From NCBI GenBank assembly GCA_932521025.1, contig OW051470.1:2404501-2468500 (forward strand): a stretch of DNA of 64,000 bases, given 5' to 3'. The stretch is from Oscheius onirici (lineage: Eukaryota > Nematoda > Chromadorea > Rhabditida > Rhabditidae). Within the stretch, counting starts at the first letter, position 1. Each line of letters opens with the position of its first letter. This document shows positions 1 through 13,000 of this stretch, piece by piece. The notes under the pieces are model-generated. The model saw only the letters and a program-made list of their open reading frames with translations. It was not told where the DNA came from and ran no database searches. A program made the position numbers and the translations under genes.

Positions 1-3000
1 AGCCAGTGAGGAGCTCATGTACAAGTATCCGTCTGCTTATGCGGTAAGAGCCGTTTTATTCTGATACCCTAACTTCCGAAGTTTCAGATCAGAAAGCTGA
101 ACCACACGGAGTGCTGCTATCTGTCGAACAATTGCCACAGACTGCGAATCAGAAACATCAAAATTATCGGTGACAATGCTTTCGACATCTCATTCGGCTG
201 CAAAGACGAGATGCGCAGTTTCCTCAAAGCAAATCCAAACGCCGTCTTCTTCCCCTCGAAACTGGAGGCCAATCTATCGAGCAATGACAGTGAGGTCTAC
301 GGCATGAAGCTCAGCTGGTATCCTTATCCGTCTCTGAGAAGCGCCAAACTGGTGGTAACCTAATAGTTTCAGCTGTTGTAGTCTATTGGTTTTAGATGAA
401 AAATGCCAAAGATGTCGGCTACGCCTGCTTCGTTCTGAACGAGCATATAGTGAAATGCATGCCAAGTCGTCGATACGACTCCAATAATCGAGAGCTTGAT
501 CTGTCCCTCTTCGAGGGAGATACCGAGACTTACGACAATGAGATGCTTGAGCACAAAGTCCGCACCATCCTCAGCCACAACCATCTCGAATACGAGAAGA
601 TCAGCATCTTCAGATCAAGAGATCGGTATATTTTGCTAATTTTCTTAGAGGAACTTTTTAGACCATTGTCAGCAAATGCTATTTGGCAGAAAATTCATAG
701 ACGAATCGGAATGTGCGCCTTGCTCCTAAAAATATGGGAAGGAGATGAGCCCTTAAACACGGAGAGTTGGGAGAAATACGTTAGTTTTATATTATAAACT
801 CGATTACGGCTGATTTGAGATCACCCACAATCATCAAAACCTCGACTGGGAAGTTCATCTAGACGACTACAAATCGCCGTTCGCTCAGAAAGAGTTCGAT
901 TTGAAGAAAATGCGAGAAGTGCACAGAAGGGCAAATGCGGAAGAATTCGACGGAATACAAGGCGTTACTGCTCCGGCCACTGATGATCCGTTGCTGGGAG
1001 TGCAACGCACAGCCACAGTCACATTCAAGAATCGCGAAGTCGCCGAGAAGATCATCAACTATCTCCTGCCAATCAGTCCACGTTGGGAAACTTTTCAAAT
1101 CGCGCACAAGGACAAACGAGGCGTCCGCTTCGCGCCCTTTTACAGAATTCAACGAAATGTCCCTCATTGTATCCGCGGAGTCATCAATGACTTTCTCGAG
1201 TCAGTTTTTCATCTAGTTGCGAATTTCTAAACGTCTTTTTCAGCAATGAAGAAAAAGAATTCCGAAGAACGTCGGATTATCTAGAGGATGACTGGTGCCA
1301 GTACTTGGACGGTCCGCTGAACACGCAGACGCTCGTCTTGCAGGGATGGCCAATGGCTCCTGTACTGGCAGCTGCCGGAAGACTCGAAAAACGACTTACT
1401 GGACTCGAGATTGACTGTACAGATCCAGAAGGAGCAGGAAGACTGCTCTACGGGTTTGTTGTCGCTAAGACTTTTGATTCTTCTTTGCAGAGTCGGCTTG
1501 GCGTACGTGAACAAAATCCAGCGAGAGAATAAGGGCGAAGTTGTCATCTCCGTCTGTCGGCTGGAAAAGAAAATATGGATTATTGGAGATTTGGAAGAGG
1601 CCTGCCCCAAAACGAGAGACAAGCTGATGAGTTTCTGCAAAAATAGGTATGTGATTTATGCTGCCTTCTTTAACTGATTCAAACTCAGAGAGAAGTTCAC
1701 GATCAAATACTCTATCTCGCTCTCGAAGCCTCGTTTCCTGCCCTTCTTCCGAGATCACATCAGTGAAGTCGTGAACAGCTTTGAAAACCCCCTCCAGAGT
1801 TATCTCGGAAATCCGAATATGACAATCGCCGGGCACGAGCTCAGATTCGAGGGAAACGTAGTCCAGTACGAGCGGCTCCAGGAGCTTCTCGACGAACTGC
1901 AGAAAAAAGTTTGTTGCATGCTTCGTCTTGTGACTAAACGTAATTACTTTAGATGCTCGATGATTACCGAGCGGAAGTTTTCTCAATTAAGAAGCTCGAG
2001 TTCAGAGATATCAATTGTCCTCTCTGTCTGGCACAAATCACTCATTCCAACTACCGTTTGACCATCTGTGGACATCTCTACTGTCAGGACTGTCTCTGCC
2101 AAATGGTAATCTCTTCTGTACTCGCCTACATGTTATTTTCCAGATCTCTTTCCAAATGAAGCATAATGAGCTTCCTGTACGCTGTCGTTACTCAAAGTCG
2201 GGTAAAGAATGCTTGGAATTGGTGGCCGTTCGTGACGTCATGCTTCTTCTCTTCGACAAAAACTTTTGTCGCTTCCCGTACTTCTTCAAGGATCGTCTGG
2301 AGCTGCTGCTCCGAGCCACCACCGACTACGCTATCAAGGAAAGCAAGGGACGCCTTCGTCATTGTCCACGACCCGACTGCAAAGGTCTCTTTGTGGTAAT
2401 TTGCCTCACATTTTTCTTCATAAACTTCGTAACCCAGAAGAAACTTCCTAATGAAAGTGGCAGCGATGAGCTGACTTGCAAAGTTTGCCAATTCAAGGTC
2501 TGCCGTAACTGTTTCTATCCGTCTCATCCGGGAGTCAGCTGTGCCATCGAGACGGCTATACGACGTAAGTTTTGTCTGCTTAACTTCTTTTCAAACTTGA
2601 TTACAGGATCCGCTGACGAATCTATTAATTTCTACATGAAGAAGCTCGGCGGACGAGTCAGACGCTGTCCAAATGAGAATTGTCAAGGAGTGATCGAAAA
2701 GGACGCCGGATGCAACCATCTGCACTGTCTGTTCTGCCGAACGCACTTCTGCTGGCTTTGCAATTTCACCGTTAGTTTTCACTTTCAGTTTTATGCTAAA
2801 AATAACAATTAGGGCGATCACGAGTGTCAGATCTACGCTCATATGCGCAGCACTCACGGAGGAACTGGCGGCGGCTACGACTACCTCGACTTCCCACCTG
2901 GACTCGGTCCTCCTCCCGGTTTCCCGATCCATGCTCCCAACCTCCCTCTGGTGAATCCACTCTTCGGTCAGCATCTTCATATTCTCGGTATGGACGACGG

Positions 3001-3112
3001 GGAATTCGACATACCTCTGGAAGTCTTTGATAACGATGTAGACGTCGCCCGTGTTGACGATATCCCTCCGCAAGTCCTTAATGACGATGACCCCCCTCAT
3101 GTTCTCGTGTAA
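1..3112 (+). CDS. RBR (RING1-IBR-RING2) E3 ubiquitin ligase, 5' end outside window
   Basis: The 3' part of a multi-exon gene; the first visible exon (1-43) is already open, so the start lies left of the window. RING1 reads CPLCLAQI...CGHLYCQDC (about 2017-2105). The IBR has CPRPDCKGLF and CKVCQFKVCRNC (about 2365-2550). RING2 has RRCPNENCQG then KDAGCNHLHC and FCWLC (about 2660-2765). By family knowledge the Cys in GCNHLHC is the catalytic thioester residue. Upstream are about 600 residues of divergent sequence without recognisable catalytic motifs, then a Gly/Pro- and Asp-rich tail ending at TAA 3110-3112. RBR enzymes transfer ubiquitin from E2 through the RING2 Cys. A long N-terminal region before an RBR recalls plant-type DEAH-helicase/RBR fusions, but no helicase motif is in view. 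Introns are 40-190 bp. The gene converges on the repeat-protein gene ending at 3386. Confidence 0.85.
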
Positions 3113-3385
3113 AAACGCATCTCTACTGTATGTTTTTTATTTTTTGACTTAATATCAGTTACTTTCTCGAAACAAGTTCTTTTCTTGCACCTGTGTTATG
3201 AAATCTTTACTTACAAATGAACACAGAAGCTCGTCTACATGGATAAAACGACACAATAGAAAGCATTGACACGGGGCAGAAGACTGACAATGAGATGGAG
3301 AGGAGACACTGCGAAAAACCCGTTTGCGGGTCAGATGAGGAGGAAATACTCGTAATCGAAGGTGTTGTGTCGGTCAGAAAGAAAA

Positions 3386-6300
3386 CTACTGTTCCCACGT
3401 TCGAGGATCATCGTAGATGTTGTACTCGTCGTAGATGACGTTTTCCTCGAGCGGTTCCTGGCTCGGAGAGATGGAATTCGAGCCTGAGGCCTCCAGATCG
3501 TGTGCTGAATTACCCTTATAATATATTTTTTTCCTTTCAGACTTACAGAGCTCGCCCGGCTCCGGAGTGGCGGACATTCGCAAGTTTCCATCCTTTCCCA
3601 TTTCCTGCTGTCTCTTTCGTTGTCTTCGTTGAGCGTCACGCATCGCATTATACTGGCGTCTTTCCTCGCTGGAAAAGGAGATTTTGATAGAAAAAGAAGT
3701 GATGTTTTTCGATTTTTTTTGCTTTAGTTTCTGAACATGCTGTTCTAACAGTACCAAAGCTTCTTCATAACGAGATTACAATTCGAACTACTTCACATGC
3801 GGCAAGGGACCCCAACCCCCTTGATACCGTCAATAAAAATGTAAATTCGAACGAAATGTTTTAGATACGACCAATTGTTTTGGAAGTGTTTGAATCTACT
3901 ACCGGAAGTCAAATACATCAAAGGAAACATATAGTACTATTTAGACTCAACGACTGCCCACGGAATCAAAGGGAACCAGTCTCCAATGACAGTCTTTTTC
4001 AAATCTGATTACAGGTGAGAATGGAAATTTACCACGCTTCTTCCGAAAGACTTGAACTGTTTTCTTTCCAGTTTGGACTCTTTTGACAGTTATCCCTTGT
4101 CTAACTTCAACTGATGTTATCTGGATTCAGTTTCTTGAGAACTGTCCACAGCGTGTCTTTGATAAGAATAGACAATGATCGTACAAGATACAGTTCACTA
4201 AACCGCTGTTCCTAACAGTAATCCGGTCTTTGGCTGGCCAAAAAAGGAGGGAGATTTTAACTTAAATAGCAATCAGAGTTCGCTACTGTCCCAGTTCTCA
4301 TTAGTCTAAGTGTACCTGCTCATCCTGTGATACTTTTGTCTGGCCTGTTCAGCTCTCTTCCTCCTCCTCTCCTGTGCGTCTTGAATGGCTCTCTGGAGAT
4401 CATTGGAGAGCTGGCCGACATCCCTCGTCTCAGCCATCGTGACCAATTCCTCGTCTCTCGCCCTCGACTTTCTCAAAAGATCAGCCCTTCGCGCATTCTG
4501 AGCCTGTCTCAGCTCCGGCTGCATGTTCCGATATCTGAAAAAGAGTCAAGAAATTATCAGAAACTGACCGTATTCTGGCCCTTTCAGCTCTCTTTGCCTT
4601 TGCCAGTTCATGCTTCTGGTTCAAAGACATCAGATTCGGATCTTGGTCCTGTACGACGAACTCTCCTCTGTATCGAGGCGTTCCATAAGAGTCTTGGCCA
4701 GACGACCCGGCCAAGTGGATCTGTCCATCGGCGGTCTGGACATAGAGACTGTCCTTCTGGTCCGTGGCTATCGTGTCCACTGGAGCTATCACGATCGTCT
4801 GTCCTTGAGCCAGTTGACTGGAAAATAATTAGGGTGAAATTTACAGACGATTAATTTCGAGTCCGCAATATCAAAAGTACGAATCCTAGATCAAATGTTT
4901 AACTAGTTCTCTCTTAAAAAGACACCCAAGGACTCACTTTAATTCGGCCTCCTGAGTAATCTTGTGACCGTCAATCGTCCGCAACTCGACCGCCAGACCA
5001 TTGGCATCTCTTCCAGTCACCAGCATGTCGTGAAGAGCCTTCTCGTCGATCATCAATGGATTCGTGTTCTGGAAAAGAGTATGGTTGGAAGAGAAGGCAG
5101 GATCGATGGGCCTCCCGGGCTGCTACAATATTTTATAGCATAACAAGATGGGAATGGAGAGATTTAATCAACTGGGAGAAGGATACGTAAAGAGCTAAGT
5201 GTTACTGTATTGATATTACTGTATTTTCATTGGTTCCACCTCTTCCAATTAATGTCTGAATGAGATTGGAGTCGGGACAAAACCTGATTACTCTTTGAAA
5301 ATTGGCGGATCAAAGTCAAAGGTCCGGTCTCTCTAAAATGTCTCAAACTACTGAGTCAGACTTATCGATCTTACTGTCACTTACTGAGAAGAGACCCATC
5401 CCATTTACTGATACTGTGTATCGTTCACCGAACTTTTGTCTTTGTCACTTTTACTCCGTCTGGACTGTACGGTTCTCCATTCTAGTCCCGTCATTTCTGA
5501 CTTGTCCAGAAATGGAATTGTATTTACTCCTTCCCTATGCGCAGATACTTTTCAAGTTTCTTCTGTTCTCCATCAGACCCCCCTGGTCGAAAGGTAAAGC
5601 CATTGGAAATTTATATCCAACAGTCTCGACACTCGATAATTGAAACTTATCGCACAATCAGCAAGTGTTACCGTCTATTCGGTTACAGCAACTTTTCAAG
5701 GTACCAAATTATGTCTCTTACCTGGACATACGCTCTCTCTCCGCCATCTTGAAGTAAGGGATCCTGTTGAATGATCTGGTCGTGAAATCTGGTCGGAGCA
5801 GGTGGCTCTGGCAACACTTTCTGTCTGTCCAAAATCGCCTTGGCCTGAAACTATAGAGCTCTTACTCTCTCCACCCGATGAACTACCTGTTTCGTCTTCT
5901 TCATTACCTCCTTCTCCATCTGTTGGAAGATTTCTTCCCGTGGATCCTTTGGAACTGGAGGCGGGACAGGTGGATCGACCGGCTCAAAACTGGGCTCAGA
6001 ATTGAAACTTGTTCCCAATCCAAATGAAGCCTGGTCACTGAGAGAGTCATTGGCGATTGAGCTCCCAGAACAGCTCATTTCCCTGTCCTGGCCGTCTTCT
6101 CCGGTTGACTTACGTCCCTTCTTGGACTGTGCTCGACGAACATTATAATCCTGCAGAGACTAAAAGTTAGCAGGGAAAGAGTGCTGGGGTGTAGCAGTGA
6201 GACAAAACTTTGATTCTGACACTAACCTTTCTCTGATCCGGAGTCATTCTCTGGTATCGAAGCCTCGCCGACTCGGCCTTTCTGGCATTCCGGATCATAA

Positions 6301-9300
6301 TCTGTTGGGCCTTCTTCAGCGATTCGGCTGAAATACAGCCGGCTGGAGTGGAGAGGAGGATCTCTTCTTCTTCTCGCCTCTTGCGGAAGGATTCAGTTCG
6401 GCGATGGTTGTACTCACGCTTCTCTTCGGGAGTCATACGGTGGTATCTGGAAGAAAAGAGGATGAGCCAAGTGTTGTTCATTGGAAGGGAGTACAGCAGT
6501 CATTTCAAGAGAGCAGAGAATTCAGTAACAGTTAAAGCGGGAGAGTAAATTAATCTCTTGGGTTCAGAAAGCCACAAATTGCAGGAACTGGCTGAGAGAT
6601 TGGATCAGTTATATTTGCGAGTGAAAGAGTGCTCAATAAGCAGCTACAGTGGAAGAATCTTGTGAAAGTTGGTGCGCGACGAGAATGATCAAGTTCAAAG
6701 CGCGTCAATTGTAAAAAGACGCATTGTCGAGACAAGCGAACTCTCTTTCCCAAGCCCACCCCTGCTCAAAAGGAGCCAAAAAAGTTACCGTAACCTGGCA
6801 GCTTCGGCCTTTTTCGCGTTCGCCATCTTGATCGTCTCTTTGATGCTCATGGCCGCCTGATCGTCTCCGACGATTCCAGTCGGATCAATCCCAAGAGCTT
6901 TCAGTCTTCTCTTCTGGTTGTAAGCCCTGAAAAAGGAGTCACTGTTCGAAGAAAATGAACTAAGAGAACTCACTTTCTCTCACTCTCAGACATTCTCTGA
7001 TAGCGAGAACGAGCAGCTTCAGCTCGTCTCTGTTTGGTCATCTCGACCCGATTCTTGCCACCGAGAGCGAGTTGGAGCTCGGGAGACTGGAGGTCATTGC
7101 TCTGACGAAGGAGCTCATCCAGTTCCTGTCTCTCCTGATCCAACTGCTTCTTCCGCTTGTAGGAAGGCTGACTGCGGGAACTATGAGGCTCGTGGATCGT
7201 GTAACTGCAAAAAGTTGGTGGTCAAGAGAATAAAAAAGAAGATGGATAGTTGGACGAAATGGTTTAGTCAGCTGCTTTAGTCAGTCAGACTCAGAGGTTC
7301 AATCAGTTCATTCCGGTCACGTGAGAGATACAGCTTGACTGTTCCCTAGATACCAGTCATACTCTGTCTGCCCCAATAAAGTGACTATAGTATAGAATGC
7401 CAGTTGGACTAGACATGTCAGTCAGTAGTCTTCGAGAGTATATTCGAGAGTATATTCCAGTCACTAGAGAGAGAACAACTATCCAAATTGACCGATACTG
7501 GAACTTTCTACTGTCTCCTGACTCTGATCTGCCCCCATCACTATCCAATCAGTTTCTTCAATATCCCCTTCCTGTCTAAAGTATACCAAAATTATTCCTC
7601 CCCTTCCGGTACATTGCCGTTTTAAACGGAGTCTTTCGCCCTTTCTCCCCATTCTATCGCCTTCTACCATCAGGAGCTCTCACCCTCTCCATGACCTAAC
7701 AGCTATAGAGACTCTTTTGAATAGATCTCGGGATGTTATTTCATCCTAGTTCACCCTCCCTAGTTTAGTTCACCCTCCCTTTCCTTTGAAATACTGAAAC
7801 TGACACTCTCTGTCCCGACGTACAAATACGAAGCGAGAATCAGTATTTGTAAGTCCGAGACAGCGAACGGATGTTCTGATTCCTACAGGGAGCCAAAGCG
7901 GGTCGTATCAGTTGCGAGGGTTCTGACTAGCCTGTCTCGGAGTGCTATTCAGGGCCTTCTCAACGGATATTGACCCGACTCGATAGCTCAGTCACTAAAA
8001 GCAGATTCGACAGATTGACTCCATCTAACTCCAAAGGAGAAGGACATCCCAAGAGTACTATGGGAAGAACATGCTGAACGGGGATAACCCTGATCAACCA
8101 GACGGATGAAACAGTTGACTGTAACGCAAGAAAGTATCGAAGTCTTTTAACGGCATGATTTTGCTGCTAACTATCTAGAAAATCAGTCTAGCAATCCTAC
8201 ATCAATAGAAATGAATCTCCGAAATCTACTGGCATTCAGTGGTTTTCTCGATTCGCCAGTGTGTACAAGTGACCCTATCGTGAAGTTTAAGAGGTTTCTC
8301 GAAGTCATTTTCCAGAGGCTTCCTACACTACCGCGACTGTACTCAAACTATCGCTCTACTAACATTCTATTAGTGTGATTCAGTCTTCTTGTGACTTTGC
8401 TTCCCTAGCAATTAACAAGCAACTAACTTTACAGAACTATTCAAAAACTTTCAGAAAATTTTTTAAACTTAACAATTACCAAACTTATAGCACTTGACTC
8501 TACTCTCACAGACACTTTGGACTCGATAGAAGAAGTCCTCTTGAGTCAGAACTGTTAATAGAGTTAGAACTCCAACCCCTCTCACCTGAACTTTCCCTCG
8601 ATGATCCCATCGTCTTCCAAAAGTCCACTTTCGTCCACGTCGTCCATCATATGATCATCGACCACGACTTCCTCCACAACCTCGTCCGATCTATTCGGGT
8701 CGGACTGATCCACAAAATATTCCATGTAGCTGTTCATCTGGTCGGCTTGGACAGCTGCCGGGTGCTCTTTGATTATGGACGTTGTCTGGAAACTACTTTT
8801 CATGGGATAAGTAGGGAACTTACCAGATCCCCGACTCCACTCAGAGAACTACTGATCGAAGGAAGACGGACAGGTTGAAGACCATGATGGGTCGGCAGCT
8901 CGCTACTGAAGTAGGTGGCAGGAGTTGTGTAGTACGTCGTTGTCTGAAAAGTTACTCTTTTTTGAGTCTCTCGTTAGTTCAGTCAAATTCATTCTGTCAA
9001 ACGGAAGCGGTTATTGTCAAATTGAAAGAGACCGGCTACTGATCAATTATACAGTTCTGATTGCCGGATATGGAGCCGAAAATTGGCTAAACTGTCACAA
9101 AGAGACGTTAAAATGGAAAGAGGAAAAGGGAAAGGAATCAGGGTTACTTCTTTGTCTAGATTTTCATATATAAAGGAAAATACCTAGACAGCATATGTGA
9201 TAGAATGTGAGGTCCGTAAACAGTCCCTTTACCAGGCATGCAACTTGCAGCAAACGAGTGTCAATTGTTCCCGGGATCATGGGACAGTTTCAAGAGTTGT

Positions 9301-9843
9301 CTTAGGATGTGGTTTTTGATATCACAATATTCGGAGACTGAGCTGTTTAGACGTTTACTACGAGAACTAATGAAACTGTCCCATGATCCCGGGAAAATTA
9401 ACAGGCGTTTGCTACAAGTTACATTCTTAGTAAAAGTGGATGTTCAGACATTCTATCACCTCTGATGTCTAGATCTTTTGCTTTCCAGATGAAAATCTTG
9501 ACGAAGAAGTAACCTTTGCCTTGATCCATTTTCACGTCTCTCTGTGACAGTTTCACCACTTTCCGGCTCCATCTCCGGTAGTCAGCATAATTGACCAATC
9601 GCCGGTCTGTCAATAACAAATACCAAGATTTGTGCTCTCCTTTTCGACCGGATTCCAAATTTTCAAAGGTTGTTATGTCTAATAGCAAAAAGCAAAAACT
9701 ACAAGAACTTGACTCACCGGTGGGTAGTTGGAAAGCGGCTGGAAAGACGTTGCACTGCTGGATGTGAGTGTCTCCAAATGTTGCGGGGACTCGGCTCCGC
9801 TGGGATTTTCCACCCCGCTCGAGAGAAAAACGGAGTGGTTCAT
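3386..9843 (-). CDS. STPR-like basic-repeat protein, downstream paralogue (gene B)
   Basis: Thirteen coding exons, about 753 aa with phases closing: 9843-9718, 8943-8824, 8785-8586, 7204-6974, 6926-6789, 6446-6227, 6150-5887, 5844-5722, 5068-4938, 4817-4569, 4534-4316, 3668-3547, 3504-3386. The N-terminus is Ser/Thr/Tyr-rich and an acidic stretch follows (EEVVVDDHMMDD). Five basic units of form AEAARxRYxRMTPxxRxxYNxRR follow. The unit resembles the score-and-three peptide repeat (STPR) of FMBP-1-type DNA-binding proteins; this assignment is by motif resemblance only. The ATG lies four bases after a TTTAG acceptor, as in gene A, suggesting trans-splicing. Motif order matches gene A from the KRKKQ...SNDLQ segment onward, so the two are tandem duplicates. 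A role in DNA binding or transcription is inferred. Confidence 0.8.
9008..9617. repeat. long imperfect inverted repeat in intron 1 of gene B
   Basis: The left arm (about 9008-9292) and right arm (about 9372-9617) are reverse complements along most of their length at roughly 75-80% by eye, with an 80-bp spacer. The best block is TCCCGGGATCATGGGACAG at 9269-9287 and its complement at 9374-9395; others include GATCAATTATAC against GTCAGCATAATTGACC, and ACTTCTTTGTCTAGATTTTC against its counterpart near 9480-9510. The whole structure lies inside the 8944-9717 intron. It could be an old fold-back transposon or an inverted duplication. Its transcript would fold into a hairpin of about 250 bp. Confidence 0.8.
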
Positions 9844-10043
9844 CCACCTAAACTTTACGATTAAAGATAGAGGACAAGAATTTAAAAGTAACGAGGGTCA
9901 AGAAACCCACAAAGAATAATGATCAAAGACAAAGGTAACACTTCATTCGTAACAACGTAACTATGAATAGAAATAAAATGACAAAAGTTTTGTGAGGAAC
10001 CAGCTTATGAGATGAAGAGGCAGGGAATAAGAGAGGATGAAGA

Positions 10044-13000
10044 TCACTGGGGACGAGGCTGGTACGGATTGAGGACCTGTTGTTGAACCGGCTGCACTTG
10101 GTGAGGAGCCAACATCATGCCGTTCGTCGTGGTATAGGTCACCTGAAAGGAGTAGATTTTGGACCGCTTGACCATGTGACTCTTACAATGTTAGCGGAAT
10201 AAGGTACTTTTCTAATAAAAATCTGCGCAAGATTTTATCCCCATCCACTGTGGTAAAAGTATGACTCGAGCGAGACTGGCATCAGATTTTGTTCCTTCCT
10301 TATAAAAATCTACTGAATTTGGAGTTACGATAATTGCTGCTACGCATCGATTTTGTAGGTGACAGACAGATGCGCTTGGGCCTGATAACTAGACTAGATA
10401 GTTGCTCAACAAAAATGATAGCAATGAAATAAATGCAATTTGGGAAAGAGACAAACAGTAGATTATCTTCTTTCAAAAGAGAGTGAGGATTGCAAGTTTT
10501 CTACCAAACATATGAGTCAGGCTCAGCTGGACTGAAAAACTACATAGCCAAGTCATCATTACGTTCTTATACCCGCAGAGAGGAGCAACAAGCTTCTAAC
10601 TAGTGAGAAGACTAATTGTAAATACAATGGATTCGGGAAATGTCCGGCCACTGAAGAACCTGAGCATGAATATGGTCTACTGTTATAAAGAAGCTACAGT
10701 GATAAAACGTCTGTTCAAAGACCAGACAGCTAGATAACATAATTTCAAAAGTAACTTGAGTTTAGACAAATTGTCAGGTTTGAGAGTTCAGAGAGTGACT
10801 GGAGACTGAAAGAGAATGCAGTTGCTATGTACTCTAGCGTTTCGACCAGCGACTCTCAAGTTATGCATCCCCGACTCTGACTTTCGAGTTTGGAACGTCG
10901 GTATGGTATTCTTTGAATTTGTTCAAGAATTGATGAACATATCACTTCAATTTAAAAACTCAAAACTAGTGCAAACGACCCACCTGATGAGCTGTGGGAT
11001 GATGTACCACGACGTGTCCCGAAGTAGGAGCATTATGCTGAACCACCGCTACATGACCTTGGTTTGAGTTCGACAGCTGGTTGTTGAAGCCCTGAAATCC
11101 TACTGAACCGGGACTGGAATGCAACTACTACCTGTTGCGAGATTATCGTGTGTCCTTGTGTCTGTATCGGTTGCATATGATGAGAGACATGGACCACTTG
11201 CTGATGGTTACCGTTCTGCGGAGCCAGTTGAATCTGAACACCCTGCTGGTTCAGATGCTGTGGCGTCGGGTTGATGATGTAGGTCTGCTGTTGCTGCTGG
11301 GACATTGGACCCGGGGTGTTGGCTCCAGACTGGGCCATCTGTTGTTGCGCCGCTTGAGCTCCTTGTTGTCGTTTTAGAGCCTAAAGAAGCGTTGTTTAGA
11401 CTGTCCACTCTTTTTTTGGAAGAACTACCGTAATCTTTCGTTTCGAGACTTACTCAGCTAAGATATGCAGTCAGAGGCATATTTTAGTGCAATGTACATG
11501 TGTTCAATGGGTCTCGAAACGAAAATTCTTAGACTACGGTAATGAATTTATCTTGTTGAACAAAACCATACCTGTTGAGCCTGTTGTGTTCTCTTCATGA
11601 CGTCCCTCTCCAACGTCGTCAACACGTCCATCTCTTCCTTCTTGTTCGATCCCGGCATTCCTCCCATCTCGCCATTGCCTGACCGTCTTTTGGGCGTATA
11701 CCTCTTCTGATTGTAGCTCTTCCTCTGATCCGGAGTCATCCGCTGATATCTGGCTCTGGCAGCCTCTGCTCTCTTTGCGTTCCGGACCACGATCTGCTGG
11801 GCCCGGTCAAGAGCTTCGCCGTTAATTCGACCAATAGGCATGGCCAGGAGAAGTTCCTAAATTTGGAGTTTGATACGAGTCAAATTTGAATGTCCCGGAA
11901 ATTTATTGTTTCTCTTTAAATATGTGACAAAATGTACAGCGCGTTTTCGGCCCAAAGAGGACATTCTCCAGCTTTCCAACGTTTTGCCAAGATGCAGCTC
12001 TTGATCTGCTCTACAACTTTGCAGAACATCAACAACCTCAAAAATGTCGTCTTTGGCCTCATCTTAATTATGAATTTCTCTACGCAATTGTGTACAAAAG
12101 GTTTTGAAGGATCTACAGTATCCATCGCGCCAAACTCCAAACCAACCTCTTCCATCCTTCTCCGCCTGAATGCCTCTGTCCTCCTCTGGTTGTACATTCT
12201 CTTCTCCTCGTCCGTCATCCGATGATACCTCATCCGGGCAGCTTCGGCCTTCTTCGCATTCTGCATCTTGATATGCTGCCGAACGGCCTCCTCGTCCTTC
12301 AACGGATCACCCGTCCCGCCGGCCTGTTTCACGGCATTTAGGGCATTTGTCATCTGTCGTTGCCGCCGCCTGTTATTGTGTGCTCGTCGTTCTTCTGGAG
12401 TCATTCGAGCATATCGTTGACGTGCTGCCTCCGCCCATTTGGCTCTCATTCTCTTCTCTCGTAGTTGTTCTGTGATGTCCGGATCTTCCTGAAAAGAGGG
12501 AGAGTTAGGACTGGAAGCGCAAGCAGTACTAGATGTTTCTCACAAGGATTACTCTATATCCCGAGCAAACAACTGCCTTCATGTGAGTAACTACAGTAGT
12601 TTTACTTCATAATTATGGCGATAAATGACCATAACTCTTCTAGGCTATTCCAGAAGAACTGAACCTCTCAGTAAAACTCTACAATCGATTGCTATCCAGA
12701 CTTCAGTTCAAATGACCTACTCAGACTTTCTTCACTACCAGCTTGTCTTAAAATCAGACACGTTATTGTCCAAACAAGAGATTTTCTTTTAAATATTTTG
12801 TTCGTATTAGGCTCAGCTCAGGAGCTTCTCTGTCTTTCACTACGTCCACAGACTCTACTTTTTTTTTTCTTTCCTAGCCTTCTCATCTCATTTCCAGTCT
12901 CACTATTCTTACCTGAATATCATTGGTCTCTCTCAATATCGAGTCCAATTCTTCCATCTCCTTTTCCCTTTGTCGCTTCCTCTTCTGAGCCATCGTTCTC

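Noticed and set aside
9419-9847. 142-codon minus-strand frame over the right arm of the inverted repeat
   Set aside because: A different frame of the first 126 bases joins cleanly to the next exon of gene B (MNHSVFL... with a GTGAGT donor). The remainder is intron and inverted repeat.
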